Source of the DNA: Ereboglobus sp.
Lineage (GTDB): Bacteria; Verrucomicrobiota; Verrucomicrobiia; Opitutales; Opitutaceae
NCBI GenBank assembly: GCA_029974595.1
Contig: JARKRC010000063.1
Coordinates: forward strand, 62,001 to 126,000
Reading direction: 5' to 3'
Length of the DNA: 64,000 nucleotides
Translations under genes and position numbers: made by a program
Shown: positions 9,970 to 18,462 of the stretch, one piece after another
How the letters are laid out: every line of letters starts with the position of its first letter
How positions within the stretch are numbered: position 1 is the stretch's first letter
Notes under the pieces: generated by a model
Databases searched by the model: none
Told to the model about the DNA's origin: nothing
Seen by the model: the letters and a program-made list of their open reading frames with translations, nothing else

Positions 9970-10191
9970 GGAGCCGCGAAGCGGTTCAATATAAATAACC
10001 GTGGGTGAATCCGTCAGGCGGAACCCACGGAAAGACGCTAAAAAGATACGTCCGCGAAGCGGGCGAACCTTGGCTTTCCCACAGACAAGTTCGCCCGCTT
10101 CGCGGACGTATTTTTTTGTTTGTCGGCCCTTGGGTTTCGTCGCTTCGCGACTTCACCCTTGGTTATTTGTATTGACCCGCTTCGCGGCTCC
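9970..10191. repeat. About 220-bp imperfect nested palindrome (REP/MITE-like)
   Basis: Outer arms ggagccgcgaagcggttcaatataaataaccgtgggtgaa (9970-10009) and the complement of 10151-10191. Inner 23-bp perfect arms ATACGTCCGCGAAGCGGGCGAAC (10046-10068) and 10089-10111. Confidence 0.85.
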
Positions 10192-10226
10192 TTCCCGCCA
10201 TCCCGAGTCATTACCGAATCCAACCC

Positions 10227-11345
10227 TTATCCGCGCGCTTCCGCAAACGTGCCGCTTCGCACCTCGAAAAGCTGCCAGCCGCCGAGTTCGGCGTCGGGGG
10301 GAGCCGTGCCCGTCGCGAGGATTTGATGCGGAGGCGAGGCGGGGTCGTTCAGACCGGCCCAGAAACGGCGGCGTCGCGCCGGGTCGAGTTCGCCCAGAAC
10401 ATCGTCGGCAAGAAGCACCGGCTGCACGCCCGTCTGTTCGCGCAGGTAGGCGGCCTCGGCGAGGCGCAGCGCGATGGCGAGGCTGCGCTGCTGGCCCTCG
10501 GAGGCGAACTCGCGCGCGGCGCGTCCCGCGACGGTCAGCTCGCAGTCGTCGCGGTGCGGGCCGGAAAGTGTGCTGCGCATGACCGTGTCGCGCGGACGCA
10601 TGGCGGCGAAATGCGCGGCCCACGCGGACTCGTCCGCATCGGCAAGCGCGGCGGCGCCCGGCGCGTAGGCGAGGGCGGCGGCGGGGTCTTCTCCATTGCC
10701 TGACATTTGCGCAAAGGCGGCGGCGACGTGGGCATTCAGTTTTTTGATGCCGGCGGCGCGGCACGCGCAGAGCGCGGCGGCGGCGCGGGCGAGCGGTTGC
10801 TCGAAGGCGGCAAGTTCCGCGTCGAAGCCGGGGCCGACGCCCCCGCGTTTCAGAAGCTGGTTTCGCGACGCGAGGGCGCGGTGGTATTCTTGGAGCGAGC
10901 GCAGGTAGGCGGCATCGGTTTCGGCGAGGGCGAGGTCGAGCCAGCGGCGGCGTCCGCCAGGGGAGCCACGCACGAGGAGCAGGTCTTGCGAGGAAAAGAC
11001 GACGGCGGGGAAGCGCCCGAGGAAATCGCCGAGCTTGCGGATGCGCTCGCCGTCGCAATGCACCTCCTTGCCGCCGGGGCGCAGGTGGATGGTCACGCGG
11101 GTTTCGCCGAACTTTTCGTGCTCGATCACGCAGGCAATGGCGGCCTCGGATTTGCCGTGCGCGATGAGCGCGCGTTCCTCGCTCGTGCGGAAGGAGCGGA
11201 GCGCCGGGATGAGCCCCGCGGCTTCGAGAAGATTGGTTTTCCCCTGAGCGTTTTCACCGATGAAAAACTGCCGCAGCCCCGTGAACGCGAGCTCGGCGAG
11301 CGCGATATTACGGAAGTTTTGGATGGTTATGGATGCGATGCGCAT
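10227..11345 (-). CDS. recF: DNA replication and repair protein RecF
   Basis: MRIASITIQNFRNIALAELAF...FIGENAQGKTNLLEAAGLI... LSGPHRDDCELTVAGRAAREFASEGQQRSLAIALRLAE... VLLADDVLGELDPARRR. Confidence 0.95.
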   Translation of the reverse strand: MRIASITIQNFRNIALAELAFTGLRQFFIGENAQGKTNLLEAAGLIPALRSFRTSEERALIAHGKSEAAIACVIEHEKFGETRVTIHLRPGGKEVHCDGERIRKLGDFLGRFPAVVFSSQDLLLVRGSPGGRRRWLDLALAETDAAYLRSLQEYHRALASRNQLLKRGGVGPGFDAELAAFEQPLARAAAALCACRAAGIKKLNAHVAAAFAQMSGNGEDPAAALAYAPGAAALADADESAWAAHFAAMRPRDTVMRSTLSGPHRDDCELTVAGRAAREFASEGQQRSLAIALRLAEAAYLREQTGVQPVLLADDVLGELDPARRRRFWAGLNDPASPPHQILATGTAPPDAELGGWQLFEVRSGTFAEARG

Positions 11346-11431
11346 TCTAAGAAAACCCCTACCGAGCGAAGCGGCGTTCTGCCAATCCCAAAGCAAACAT
11401 CTGCCGAGCGGGAAGAATCCGACCTTCAGCC

Positions 11432-11761
11432 TTAAGCATTGATCCCGGACGATTTTTCGCGTTTTCGGCCGAGGTAGGACGGACGGGCTGCGCTGGCGAA
11501 CACATGCGACTTGCCCTGCCGCAATTCCTGCTCCGCTTGCGCGAGGATGCGCGCCGGGGTCGTCTTTAATCCGTGCGCCAGCCGGCAGAGCAAATCCACC
11601 GTTGGAAACCGGAGTCCGCGCTCAACATGTGTCAGCATTGTGCGCGAAATGCCCGCCTCCGCCGCGAGTTTGTTCTGACTCAGCCCTTCGGATTCGCGCC
11701 GACGCCGAAGCACCACGGCCAAGGCCGCGCTGTAACCGGCGGGATTCAATGGCGTGCGCAT
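11432..11761 (-). CDS. XRE-family helix-turn-helix transcriptional regulator
   Basis: MRTPLNPAGYSAALAVVLRRRRESEGLSQNKLAAEAGISRTMLTHVERGLRFPTVDLLCRLAHGL. Start trimmed to exclude the promoter/operator region. Confidence 0.88.
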   Translation of the reverse strand: MRTPLNPAGYSAALAVVLRRRRESEGLSQNKLAAEAGISRTMLTHVERGLRFPTVDLLCRLAHGLKTTPARILAQAEQELRQGKSHVFASAARPSYLGRKREKSSGINA

Positions 11762-11796
11762 GGGTTGAAAAATAACCCAAATCGGCCCTTGACGCC

Positions 11797-11814
11797 ATGT
11801 TGCTATAGCTACAT
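11797..11814. promoter_or_regulatory. Candidate operator ATGTTGCTATAGCTACAT (near-palindrome) upstream of xre and the 11886 ORF
   Basis: 18-bp near-palindrome (one mismatched pair). An identical copy lies at 13093-13110, each preceded by cggcccTTGAC. Confidence 0.6.
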
Positions 11815-11885
11815 AGAATGAGATCTGCCGTCCATTTCTGGATGCGCACAGCAAAATCGTAGAACTCTAAAAAAACTTAAACCCG

Positions 11886-12077
11886 ATGAAGGCTCACAAA
11901 GAAAACACAGCTAATTTTGGAGAATTATCATTCAGCCAGCAGGTGCGTTCGATTAATGGCCAGATTAACGGATTGGAACGAATGATCCGGCATCATTTGT
12001 CCAATTATCCCGAAAAACGAGAGAAACGGCGCAAGATCATCCTTGTTCAAATAGCGCGATTGATTGGACAAATTTGA
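11886..12077 (+). CDS. Small hypothetical protein (63 aa)
   Basis: MKAHKENTANFGELSFSQQVRSINGQINGLERMIRHHLSNYPEKREKRRKIILVQIARLIGQI. Positioned 20 nt before the next gene; no recognised family. Confidence 0.55.
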   Translation: MKAHKENTANFGELSFSQQVRSINGQINGLERMIRHHLSNYPEKREKRRKIILVQIARLIGQI

Positions 12078-12096
12078 TAAAATTTCCTGAAACATC

Positions 12097-12738
12097 ATGA
12101 CCAAAGAAAACGAGTCAGAGGGCTTGCTCCGGAGCATTGCTGACTACGAACGCATATCCTGTGTCATCTGGCTTGTCTTGGGAATCATCCAACTTTGCTT
12201 GGGGATATTATTCATACTGTTTTTTCCGATGCTAATTGCAGGAGCTTGGAATGTCATTTTAGTTATTCTAAGGTGGTCGAGACCCGATCGGATACGTCGC
12301 CGCGATTCAACTGTGCCCGATGCCTATCGAGGTATTGCCGGTTTAGTTATTACAGGTATACTCAACATTCTGTTTGGCCTCATTATCGGTATACTGGTTG
12401 TGATATTTGATTTTTTTATTCGAGAAAAGATATTATCCAATGCGCATTTATTTACTAATAAATCAGTTTCTTCAAGGGTGTCAGACGAAACGCCAACGTT
12501 TTTCGATAATGAAACCGGGAAAGTCACTCCGCCAATATTCGAAAAAGAGCCAGATGACATCCGGCATCAAGCTGAAGGACCACACGATGTCGCGCCGAAA
12601 CCATCACGATTCGCAGCGATGCCCATTGATGGTTCGGATTTGGAAGGCCATCTGCGAACGCTGGCGAAACTGCGAGACAAGGGACTCATCTCCAAAAAGG
12701 ACTATGAACTGAAAAAGAAGGCAATTCTCGGACTATAA
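12097..12738 (+). CDS. Membrane protein with C-terminal SHOCT domain
   Basis: Hydrophobic segments VIWLVLGIIQLCLGILFILFF and GIAGLVITGILNILFGLIIGILVVIF; C-terminus DLEGHLRTLAKLRDKGLISKKDYELKKKAIL is SHOCT-like. Confidence 0.8.
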   Translation: MTKENESEGLLRSIADYERISCVIWLVLGIIQLCLGILFILFFPMLIAGAWNVILVILRWSRPDRIRRRDSTVPDAYRGIAGLVITGILNILFGLIIGILVVIFDFFIREKILSNAHLFTNKSVSSRVSDETPTFFDNETGKVTPPIFEKEPDDIRHQAEGPHDVAPKPSRFAAMPIDGSDLEGHLRTLAKLRDKGLISKKDYELKKKAILGL

Positions 12739-12779
12739 AACTGTGCTGTTATACTTGTTTGGGATTCTTTTGAAAATTT

Positions 12780-12990
12780 CCCTCTTGGCTCCAAGGAATT
12801 GATACATTTTTTGCTCCATTATTCTGAAGGCAGCATTGTCTTTCGCGATCTTGCGGGCGACGAGGATGTGCTTGAACCCGTGCCCCCCCCCATGCGTTCG
12901 AAAGCGGCTTGGCATCGATGCTGTCGCAGGCGAGCGAGTCGCATGCAGCCTCTCACGTTTTTCGAAGATGCCGCCCCGCGTAATTTCGTC
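12780..12990 (-). pseudogene. Decayed C-terminal fragment of rhamnulokinase (rhaB)
   Basis: Minus strand encodes KNVRGCMRLARL..., AAFERMGGG and KDNAAFRIMEQKMYQF. Compare intact rhaB: KNVKGYMRLICD, TAFERMTGR, KDKATFRKHLAAHLEQKVYSP. Contains a C9 run and frame disruptions. Confidence 0.8.
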
Positions 12991-13065
12991 GATGAATTTG
13001 CCTCAATCCGAGGCGACCATCGTCTGCGTGAACCGGCAGAATTAAATGGCGTGCGAATGGCTTGA
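12991..13065 (-). pseudogene. Decayed N-terminal fragment of an XRE regulator
   Basis: Minus strand FQAIRTPFNSAGSRRRWSPRIE resembles FQPMRTPLNPAGYSAALAVVLRR. The preceding promoter DNA is nearly identical to 11748-11816. Confidence 0.65.
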
Positions 13066-13092
13066 AAATAACTCGAATCGGCCCTTGACTCT

Positions 13093-13110
13093 ATGTTGCT
13101 ATAGCTACAT
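13093..13110. promoter_or_regulatory. Second copy of candidate operator ATGTTGCTATAGCTACAT
   Basis: 18/18 identity with 11797-11814. Confidence 0.6.
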
Positions 13111-13168
13111 GGATTGTGTCTCATCCATCCAATCACAGACGTGCAAAGCCATCCGTAAACCAACAATC

Positions 13169-13447
13169 ATGAAAGCGAACTCCATGAAACCATTCAGAAG
13201 CGGCATCATCCCGCTGATGTTCTTTCTCGGCCTCTCCACAAGTGGCCCGGCACGAGCCGCTGGACCGGACAGCGCCAAGATAAAAAAATCTTTGCGGAGC
13301 ATAGGGAGCATTTTCCTCCTTCTGGCTGGTGACGACGGCGGGAAGCTTTTTTTCACTCCTAGTGTTAAAGAGATAGCAATCCTTTTCAAAGGCGGCCGGC
13401 ATCAGGTTGCGGAGAATCCGGCACCACTCGATTTTTGTTACGTATGA
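13169..13447 (+). CDS. Small putative secreted hypothetical protein
   Basis: MKANSMKPFRSGIIPLMFFLGLSTSGPARAAGPDSAK (signal-peptide-like). Stop overlaps the next ATG. Confidence 0.45.
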   Translation: MKANSMKPFRSGIIPLMFFLGLSTSGPARAAGPDSAKIKKSLRSIGSIFLLLAGDDGGKLFFTPSVKEIAILFKGGRHQVAENPAPLDFCYV

Positions 13448-13695
13448 GGTATTCTATGAAAGGCAAAAATAACAAACATCTCCCTGCATCGTGGTATGTT
13501 ACCACATTTTTTGCATACGGGGCCTCCTGCATCCTAATTGGCCTTCTCTTCCTCCAGTGCTGGTTGGCTCAGAAGATATTCGAACCTGAAGTCTTCTACA
13601 CCATCACTTTTGCCCACTGGATATTCATCTTTGGGCCTCTCATCCTCGGCACCATTCTACTGATTATGTCCTACGTTTCAAAACCCAAGAAATAA
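13444..13695 (+). CDS. Small two-TM hypothetical membrane protein
   Basis: MRYSMKGKNNKHLPASWYVTTFFAYGASCILIGLLFLQCWLAQKIFEPEVFYTITFAHWIFIFGPLILGTILLIMSYVSKPKK; 4-nt ATGA overlap with the upstream ORF. Confidence 0.55.
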   Translation: MRYSMKGKNNKHLPASWYVTTFFAYGASCILIGLLFLQCWLAQKIFEPEVFYTITFAHWIFIFGPLILGTILLIMSYVSKPKK

Positions 13696-13828
13696 CCTCC
13701 AATGCGCTCTTTATGAGAGCAGACCCAAACGCGATACTCGCCGATGGTTTGTCTCGAAATTTGATTATTGGAATTGTCAGGCCATTCGCAGATCCGCGAA
13801 TGGCGTCTTCCGCCTCCCGATTTTGACA

Positions 13829-15286
13829 TCAGGCCGGCGAATACACTTTTTGCTCCAGATGCGCTGCGAGGTGTTTTCTGAAGGTGGCTTTGTCTTTCAC
13901 GACCTTGAGGGCGATGAGCTGGCTGGCGATGTTGCCGACGGCGGTGCCTTCGAGGTTGAAGGAGACGACGGGGACCTTGGCGGCGTTTGCCGTGGCTTGG
14001 CAGAGCAGGGGGCTGCGGGAGCCGCCGCCGACGATGAGGATGCGCTTGAACTCGCGCCCGGTCATGCGCTCGAAGGCGGTCTTGGCGTCGGCGTGACCGC
14101 GGGCCAGTGAGTCGCAGATGAGGCGCATATAGCCTTTCACGTTTTTCGGGGGCGCGGCTTTTTTCTTTCGGAGCTGCGCGTCGATCAGGGCTTTCATCGA
14201 GGGCGGGTTCGCGAGGGCGGGGTCGGTGACGTCGATGAGGACCTTGGAGGCGGGGAGGCGCGCGGCGTCGTCGATGAGCTTGTCCCACACCTCGGGGGTT
14301 TTCGGGCGGGCGGTGGGGCCGAGATCGAGCAGGGTGCGTTCGAGCAGCCACATGCCGATGACGTTTGTGAGCGGGCGGTAGCGGCCGTCGCCGATGCGTT
14401 CGTTGGCGACGCGGGCCTTGAGCGCGTCGGGGCCGAGGACGGGGGTGTCGCTTTCAAAACCGACGAGCGACCAGGTGCCGGAGGAGAGGAAGAGGTCGGA
14501 GCCGTCGGGCGCGGCGGGCATGGCGTCGTAGGCGCAGGCGGTGTCGTGGCCGGGCACGGCGATGACTTTTGCGCCGGCGAGTCCGGGGATGTTTTTCACG
14601 GAACCGAGGCGCGTGCCGGCGAGGACGGGTTTGGAGAGCCACGAGGAGGGGACGCGGAAATAGTCGAGCGCGGGGCGCGACCAGTCGTTCGAGCGCACAT
14701 CGAGGAGCTGCGTGGTGCTGGCGATGGTGAGCTCGTTGGCCATCGTGCCGGAGAGGAGATAATTAAAATAATCCGGCAGGAAGAGGCAGCGTGTGGCGAG
14801 GTCGGTGATGGCGGGCGCGGCGTCGATGGTTTCGGCGAGCTGGAGCGAGCTGTTGTAGAAGACGTTGGGGATGCCGGTGGCGGCGTAGATGCGTTCGAGC
14901 GCGGCGCGGGTGTTGCCGAGGTGGCGCAGGCCGGGCTGCGTGCGGTTGTCGCGGTAGGCGTGGACGGGGAACACGAGGCGTCCGGCGTCGTTGAGGAGCA
15001 CGTAATCGACGCCCCACGCATCGACGCCGACGGAGGCGATTTTTTTGCCGCGCGGGAGGGACTCGGCGGCTTTTTTCAAGCCGGTCTGGACTTCGTGCCA
15101 GAGCGCGCCGATTTCCCAATAGTCGCTGCCGTTGAGCGTGCGGAAGGTGTTGGGGAAGCGGTGGGCGACCGTGAGCTTGAGGCGATTGTTCTGCCATGCG
15201 CCGACGATGACGCGTCCGCTCGTCGCGCCGAGATCGACGGCTGCGCAATAGGTGGTGGTGGTTTTGGAGGTGGGTTTGGCGGCCAT
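13829..15286 (-). CDS. rhaB: Rhamnulokinase (FGGY family)
   Basis: CAAVDLGATSGRVIVGAW... SVGVDAWGVDYVLLNDAGRLV... AVPGHDTACAYDAMPA...SSGTWSLVGFE... ILIVGGGSRSPLLCQATANAAKVPV. Confidence 0.92.
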   Translation of the reverse strand: MAAKPTSKTTTTYCAAVDLGATSGRVIVGAWQNNRLKLTVAHRFPNTFRTLNGSDYWEIGALWHEVQTGLKKAAESLPRGKKIASVGVDAWGVDYVLLNDAGRLVFPVHAYRDNRTQPGLRHLGNTRAALERIYAATGIPNVFYNSSLQLAETIDAAPAITDLATRCLFLPDYFNYLLSGTMANELTIASTTQLLDVRSNDWSRPALDYFRVPSSWLSKPVLAGTRLGSVKNIPGLAGAKVIAVPGHDTACAYDAMPAAPDGSDLFLSSGTWSLVGFESDTPVLGPDALKARVANERIGDGRYRPLTNVIGMWLLERTLLDLGPTARPKTPEVWDKLIDDAARLPASKVLIDVTDPALANPPSMKALIDAQLRKKKAAPPKNVKGYMRLICDSLARGHADAKTAFERMTGREFKRILIVGGGSRSPLLCQATANAAKVPVVSFNLEGTAVGNIASQLIALKVVKDKATFRKHLAAHLEQKVYSPA

Positions 15287-15528
15287 GAGAATAGGTGTGA
15301 TGCGGCGAGATTGAACGGGATGGACGGAAAAGGGAAAGTGCGAAAACGCGGCGCGGATTGCTAGGTGTTTGCTGACAGTTGGAATGAGCAAGGAGGGGAA
15401 TGGGAAGCGGCGCGCGCGGGAGTGTGTGTTGACTTTGATGTGGGCGGGGTGAGGCCAAAATGCGAAACTTTGAACTTTCTGCTTCCGTTTTGTAGCACAA
15501 CGCGTAGCTTTCGACCCTTTCGCGTCAC

Positions 15529-15618
<90 letters not shown>

Positions 15619-15748
15619 TGCGTTTCTCCCTTATCTCCTCTCAAAAAAAGTTCCGCTTTGCGTTCGGAAAAACGTGTATCGGCCCATGCCAAAAATCGGC
15701 TGATGGCGGAAGATGATTCCCGTGCGGAAGGAGGCAGCCTGCCCGCCA

Positions 15749-17158
15749 TCAGATTTCCTCTTCACAGATCAAAACGGCATCAGCACCGGTCAAAGCCGCG
15801 CTGTTCCAAGGCGCGCCGTATTCCGGGGCGCTTTCCATCCAGGGCATTTGCGAGCGCACCCATTTTCCTGAAATATCAAGCGCATCGGCGCCCGTTCGCA
15901 CCGCCTCAGCCGAGGCGATGCCGGCGGCCTCGCCCAAGGCGTGCATCGTTGCCATGACGCGAACCGCCGCCGATGCCTCATGCGTCGCAGAGAGCGCGCG
16001 GCAGGGCACGATGATATTCGGGCAGTCCTTGGTTATGAGGCAGCGGAACGGCACCTCATACCAGTCGCCCGCCGGAGGCGCGAAGCCGTCGCGCACCGCA
16101 CCGCGTCCGCCGACCATCTGGTGCAGGTCCTGCGCGCTCTTGGGATTGTGAATATCAATAAAATATGCGGAGCGCGCCACGCCGTCCTCGAATTTGCTCC
16201 CGTTAACAATGTCCTGCTGCGTGATTGTATATAAGCCGCGGATATGGCGCGTCTCGCGCACGCCCACCTGGCAGGCGACCTTTTCGAGATGCGCGTGCTT
16301 GAAATACGGCACATTTTTTACCAGCCATCCGGCCAGCAAGAAAGCCTGCCTGCGGCCCTCCATCTCCGCCTTCGACAAATCCTCCGGCGAGAGACCTGAC
16401 ACTTCGCTGATGCGGGTCATGTTGAAATGGAGCACGCCGGCGCGCGGATAATCATAAAAATGCACGAAGTTCCGGTAGGGATAATGCAGCCCGCCGCTCT
16501 CGATCGCCTTTTGGAAATAGGGCTCGACGAGGGCGCGCGCCTCGCGGTGCGTTTCGCAGCGATACATTTCTTTTTTGTCCACATTGGCCATGCGGAAACT
16601 CGTGGTCATCGCCTGTGTGAGATTGTCCCCGGGACGGCCTATGTTGAACTGGCAGCCTGCCAGCGCGGCGAGGTCGCCGTCGCCGGAACAGTCTATGAAT
16701 GTTCGCGCGGTGAATTCCCTCGTGCCGTCCTTGGAAAACACGCTGATGGATTTTATGCGGCCATTTTCCACGCGAGCCCCGCACAGATAGCTGTGGAAAC
16801 GCACGGTCACGCCCGCGTTGACAAGCATGCGATCGTAAACGCCTTTCAGGAGCTCGTCATCGAAGGCATAGGTAGTGAGATGCGAGCCGAAGCCTCCACC
16901 TTCAGCGAGCAGGGTGGCGACCTCCTTGAAAACTCCGCCGATGATGGAGCCTTTTTTCACGCTGTGCGCCCCCGGATATTCATGGCCCGACCACGGGTTC
17001 ACGAGACCCGCCGTGGCCATGCCGCCGCAGAAGCCGTAGCGCTCTATCAGAAGCGCGCGCATGCCTGCGCGGGCGGTTGCGATTGCCGCCGCCACGCCGG
17101 ACGGGCCGCCTCCGCAGACAATGACATCAAAATCGTTTCCATCGGGGATTTTTTTCAT
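15749..17158 (-). CDS. FAD-dependent oxidoreductase (FAD_oxidored-like)
   Basis: DFDVIVCGGGPSGVAAAIATARAGMRALLIERYGFCGGMATAGLVNPW... FIDCSGDGDLAALAGC. Divergent from the lacI-type gene. Confidence 0.88.
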   Translation of the reverse strand: MKKIPDGNDFDVIVCGGGPSGVAAAIATARAGMRALLIERYGFCGGMATAGLVNPWSGHEYPGAHSVKKGSIIGGVFKEVATLLAEGGGFGSHLTTYAFDDELLKGVYDRMLVNAGVTVRFHSYLCGARVENGRIKSISVFSKDGTREFTARTFIDCSGDGDLAALAGCQFNIGRPGDNLTQAMTTSFRMANVDKKEMYRCETHREARALVEPYFQKAIESGGLHYPYRNFVHFYDYPRAGVLHFNMTRISEVSGLSPEDLSKAEMEGRRQAFLLAGWLVKNVPYFKHAHLEKVACQVGVRETRHIRGLYTITQQDIVNGSKFEDGVARSAYFIDIHNPKSAQDLHQMVGGRGAVRDGFAPPAGDWYEVPFRCLITKDCPNIIVPCRALSATHEASAAVRVMATMHALGEAAGIASAEAVRTGADALDISGKWVRSQMPWMESAPEYGAPWNSAALTGADAVLICEEEI

Positions 17159-17273
17159 CGGGAAGGCTCGTGATGTTTGGCGGCGCGCTTGCCCGTGAAA
17201 ACATTCCGGCTACTTTCCGTGTAAAGTATTTCGGGGGTTGCAGCACGCGCGATGACGAGGGAAAAATGTTGCC

Positions 17274-18365
17274 ATGACAGTTGCCCGCAGGCTTTCCCAG
17301 CGCGACCTCGCCCGCATCGCGAAGGTTTCGCACACGACCGTCTCGCTCGCTTTGCGCGACGATCCCACCATCTCGAAAGAGGTGCGCGACCGCATCCGCG
17401 CCATCGCGGTGCAGAACAACTACCGCCCCGATCCCGCGCTCGCCGCGCTCAACGCCTACCGTCTCGGCAAACGCGTGGTGCCGTTCCAGGGCAACATCGC
17501 GTGGATAACCAATTTCGAGCACAAGGAGGACTGGCGGCGCATGATCCAGGCCGAGGGTTATTTCGAGGGCGCGCGCAAACGCGCCCAGGAACTCGGTTAC
17601 AACCTGGAGGAATTCTGGATCGGCAATCCGAAGCTGTCCGCCAGGCGCGCGTCGCAGATACTGATCTCACGCGGCGTGCGCGGCATCATCGTCGCGCCGC
17701 TGCCCGCCGCCGGCGAGATCGCGCTGGAGTGGGAGCAGTTTTCCGCCGTCGCGATGGGCTACTCGCTCACGAAACCCAAGCTGCACATGGTGATGAACCA
17801 CCAGTCGCGCAACATGCGCATCCTCGTCACTCGGCTTACGGACATGGGCTACCGGAGGATCGGGCTCGCGATGCCCGGGCATGTCGATGCGCGTGTTGAC
17901 CACAGCTATCTGGCGGGCTTCTGGATCGGGCGGCATTTGCAGCCCTCCGCCGCGCAGCATATCCCGGAGTTGCTGGCCGAAAACTTCGACGAGGGGACGC
18001 TCGGCGCATGGTATGACGCCCACAAGCCCGATGTGATCATCACCTCCGCGACGAGCGTCTACAAGGTCATCAACTGGCTGCACGGGAAACGCCTGCTTGT
18101 CCCGCGCGATGTCGGCGTGGCGGTGGCCGCGACGCCGTTCGGCGATTTGGTCATTTCGGGCATCAGCGAAAACGTGCACATGATCGGCGCGATGGCGGTG
18201 GACGCCGTGGTCGCGATGATCCACCGCAACGAGACCGGCGTGCCCGCACAGCCCACGCGCACGCTCGCCGAGGGCTTGTGGTCGCCGGGCAATACCATCA
18301 GCATGCGGAAGGCCGCGCCGGAAAAACACGCGGCGGGCGCAAAACGCCCCGGCGTGAAAAAATGA
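17274..18365 (+). CDS. LacI-family transcriptional regulator
   Basis: LSQRDLARIAKVSHTTVSLALRDDPTISKEVRDRIRAIAVQNNYRPDPALAAL... followed by a periplasmic-binding-like domain. Confidence 0.93.
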   Translation: MTVARRLSQRDLARIAKVSHTTVSLALRDDPTISKEVRDRIRAIAVQNNYRPDPALAALNAYRLGKRVVPFQGNIAWITNFEHKEDWRRMIQAEGYFEGARKRAQELGYNLEEFWIGNPKLSARRASQILISRGVRGIIVAPLPAAGEIALEWEQFSAVAMGYSLTKPKLHMVMNHQSRNMRILVTRLTDMGYRRIGLAMPGHVDARVDHSYLAGFWIGRHLQPSAAQHIPELLAENFDEGTLGAWYDAHKPDVIITSATSVYKVINWLHGKRLLVPRDVGVAVAATPFGDLVISGISENVHMIGAMAVDAVVAMIHRNETGVPAQPTRTLAEGLWSPGNTISMRKAAPEKHAAGAKRPGVKK

Positions 18366-18462
18366 AATCCGGCGGGCGAGCCTACTTTACAGAGACAGTA
18401 AAAGCACCCTTCAACGGACGGAAAACCATGCCCAGTCTTTCGGCAGTTTCTGAAAGACATCC

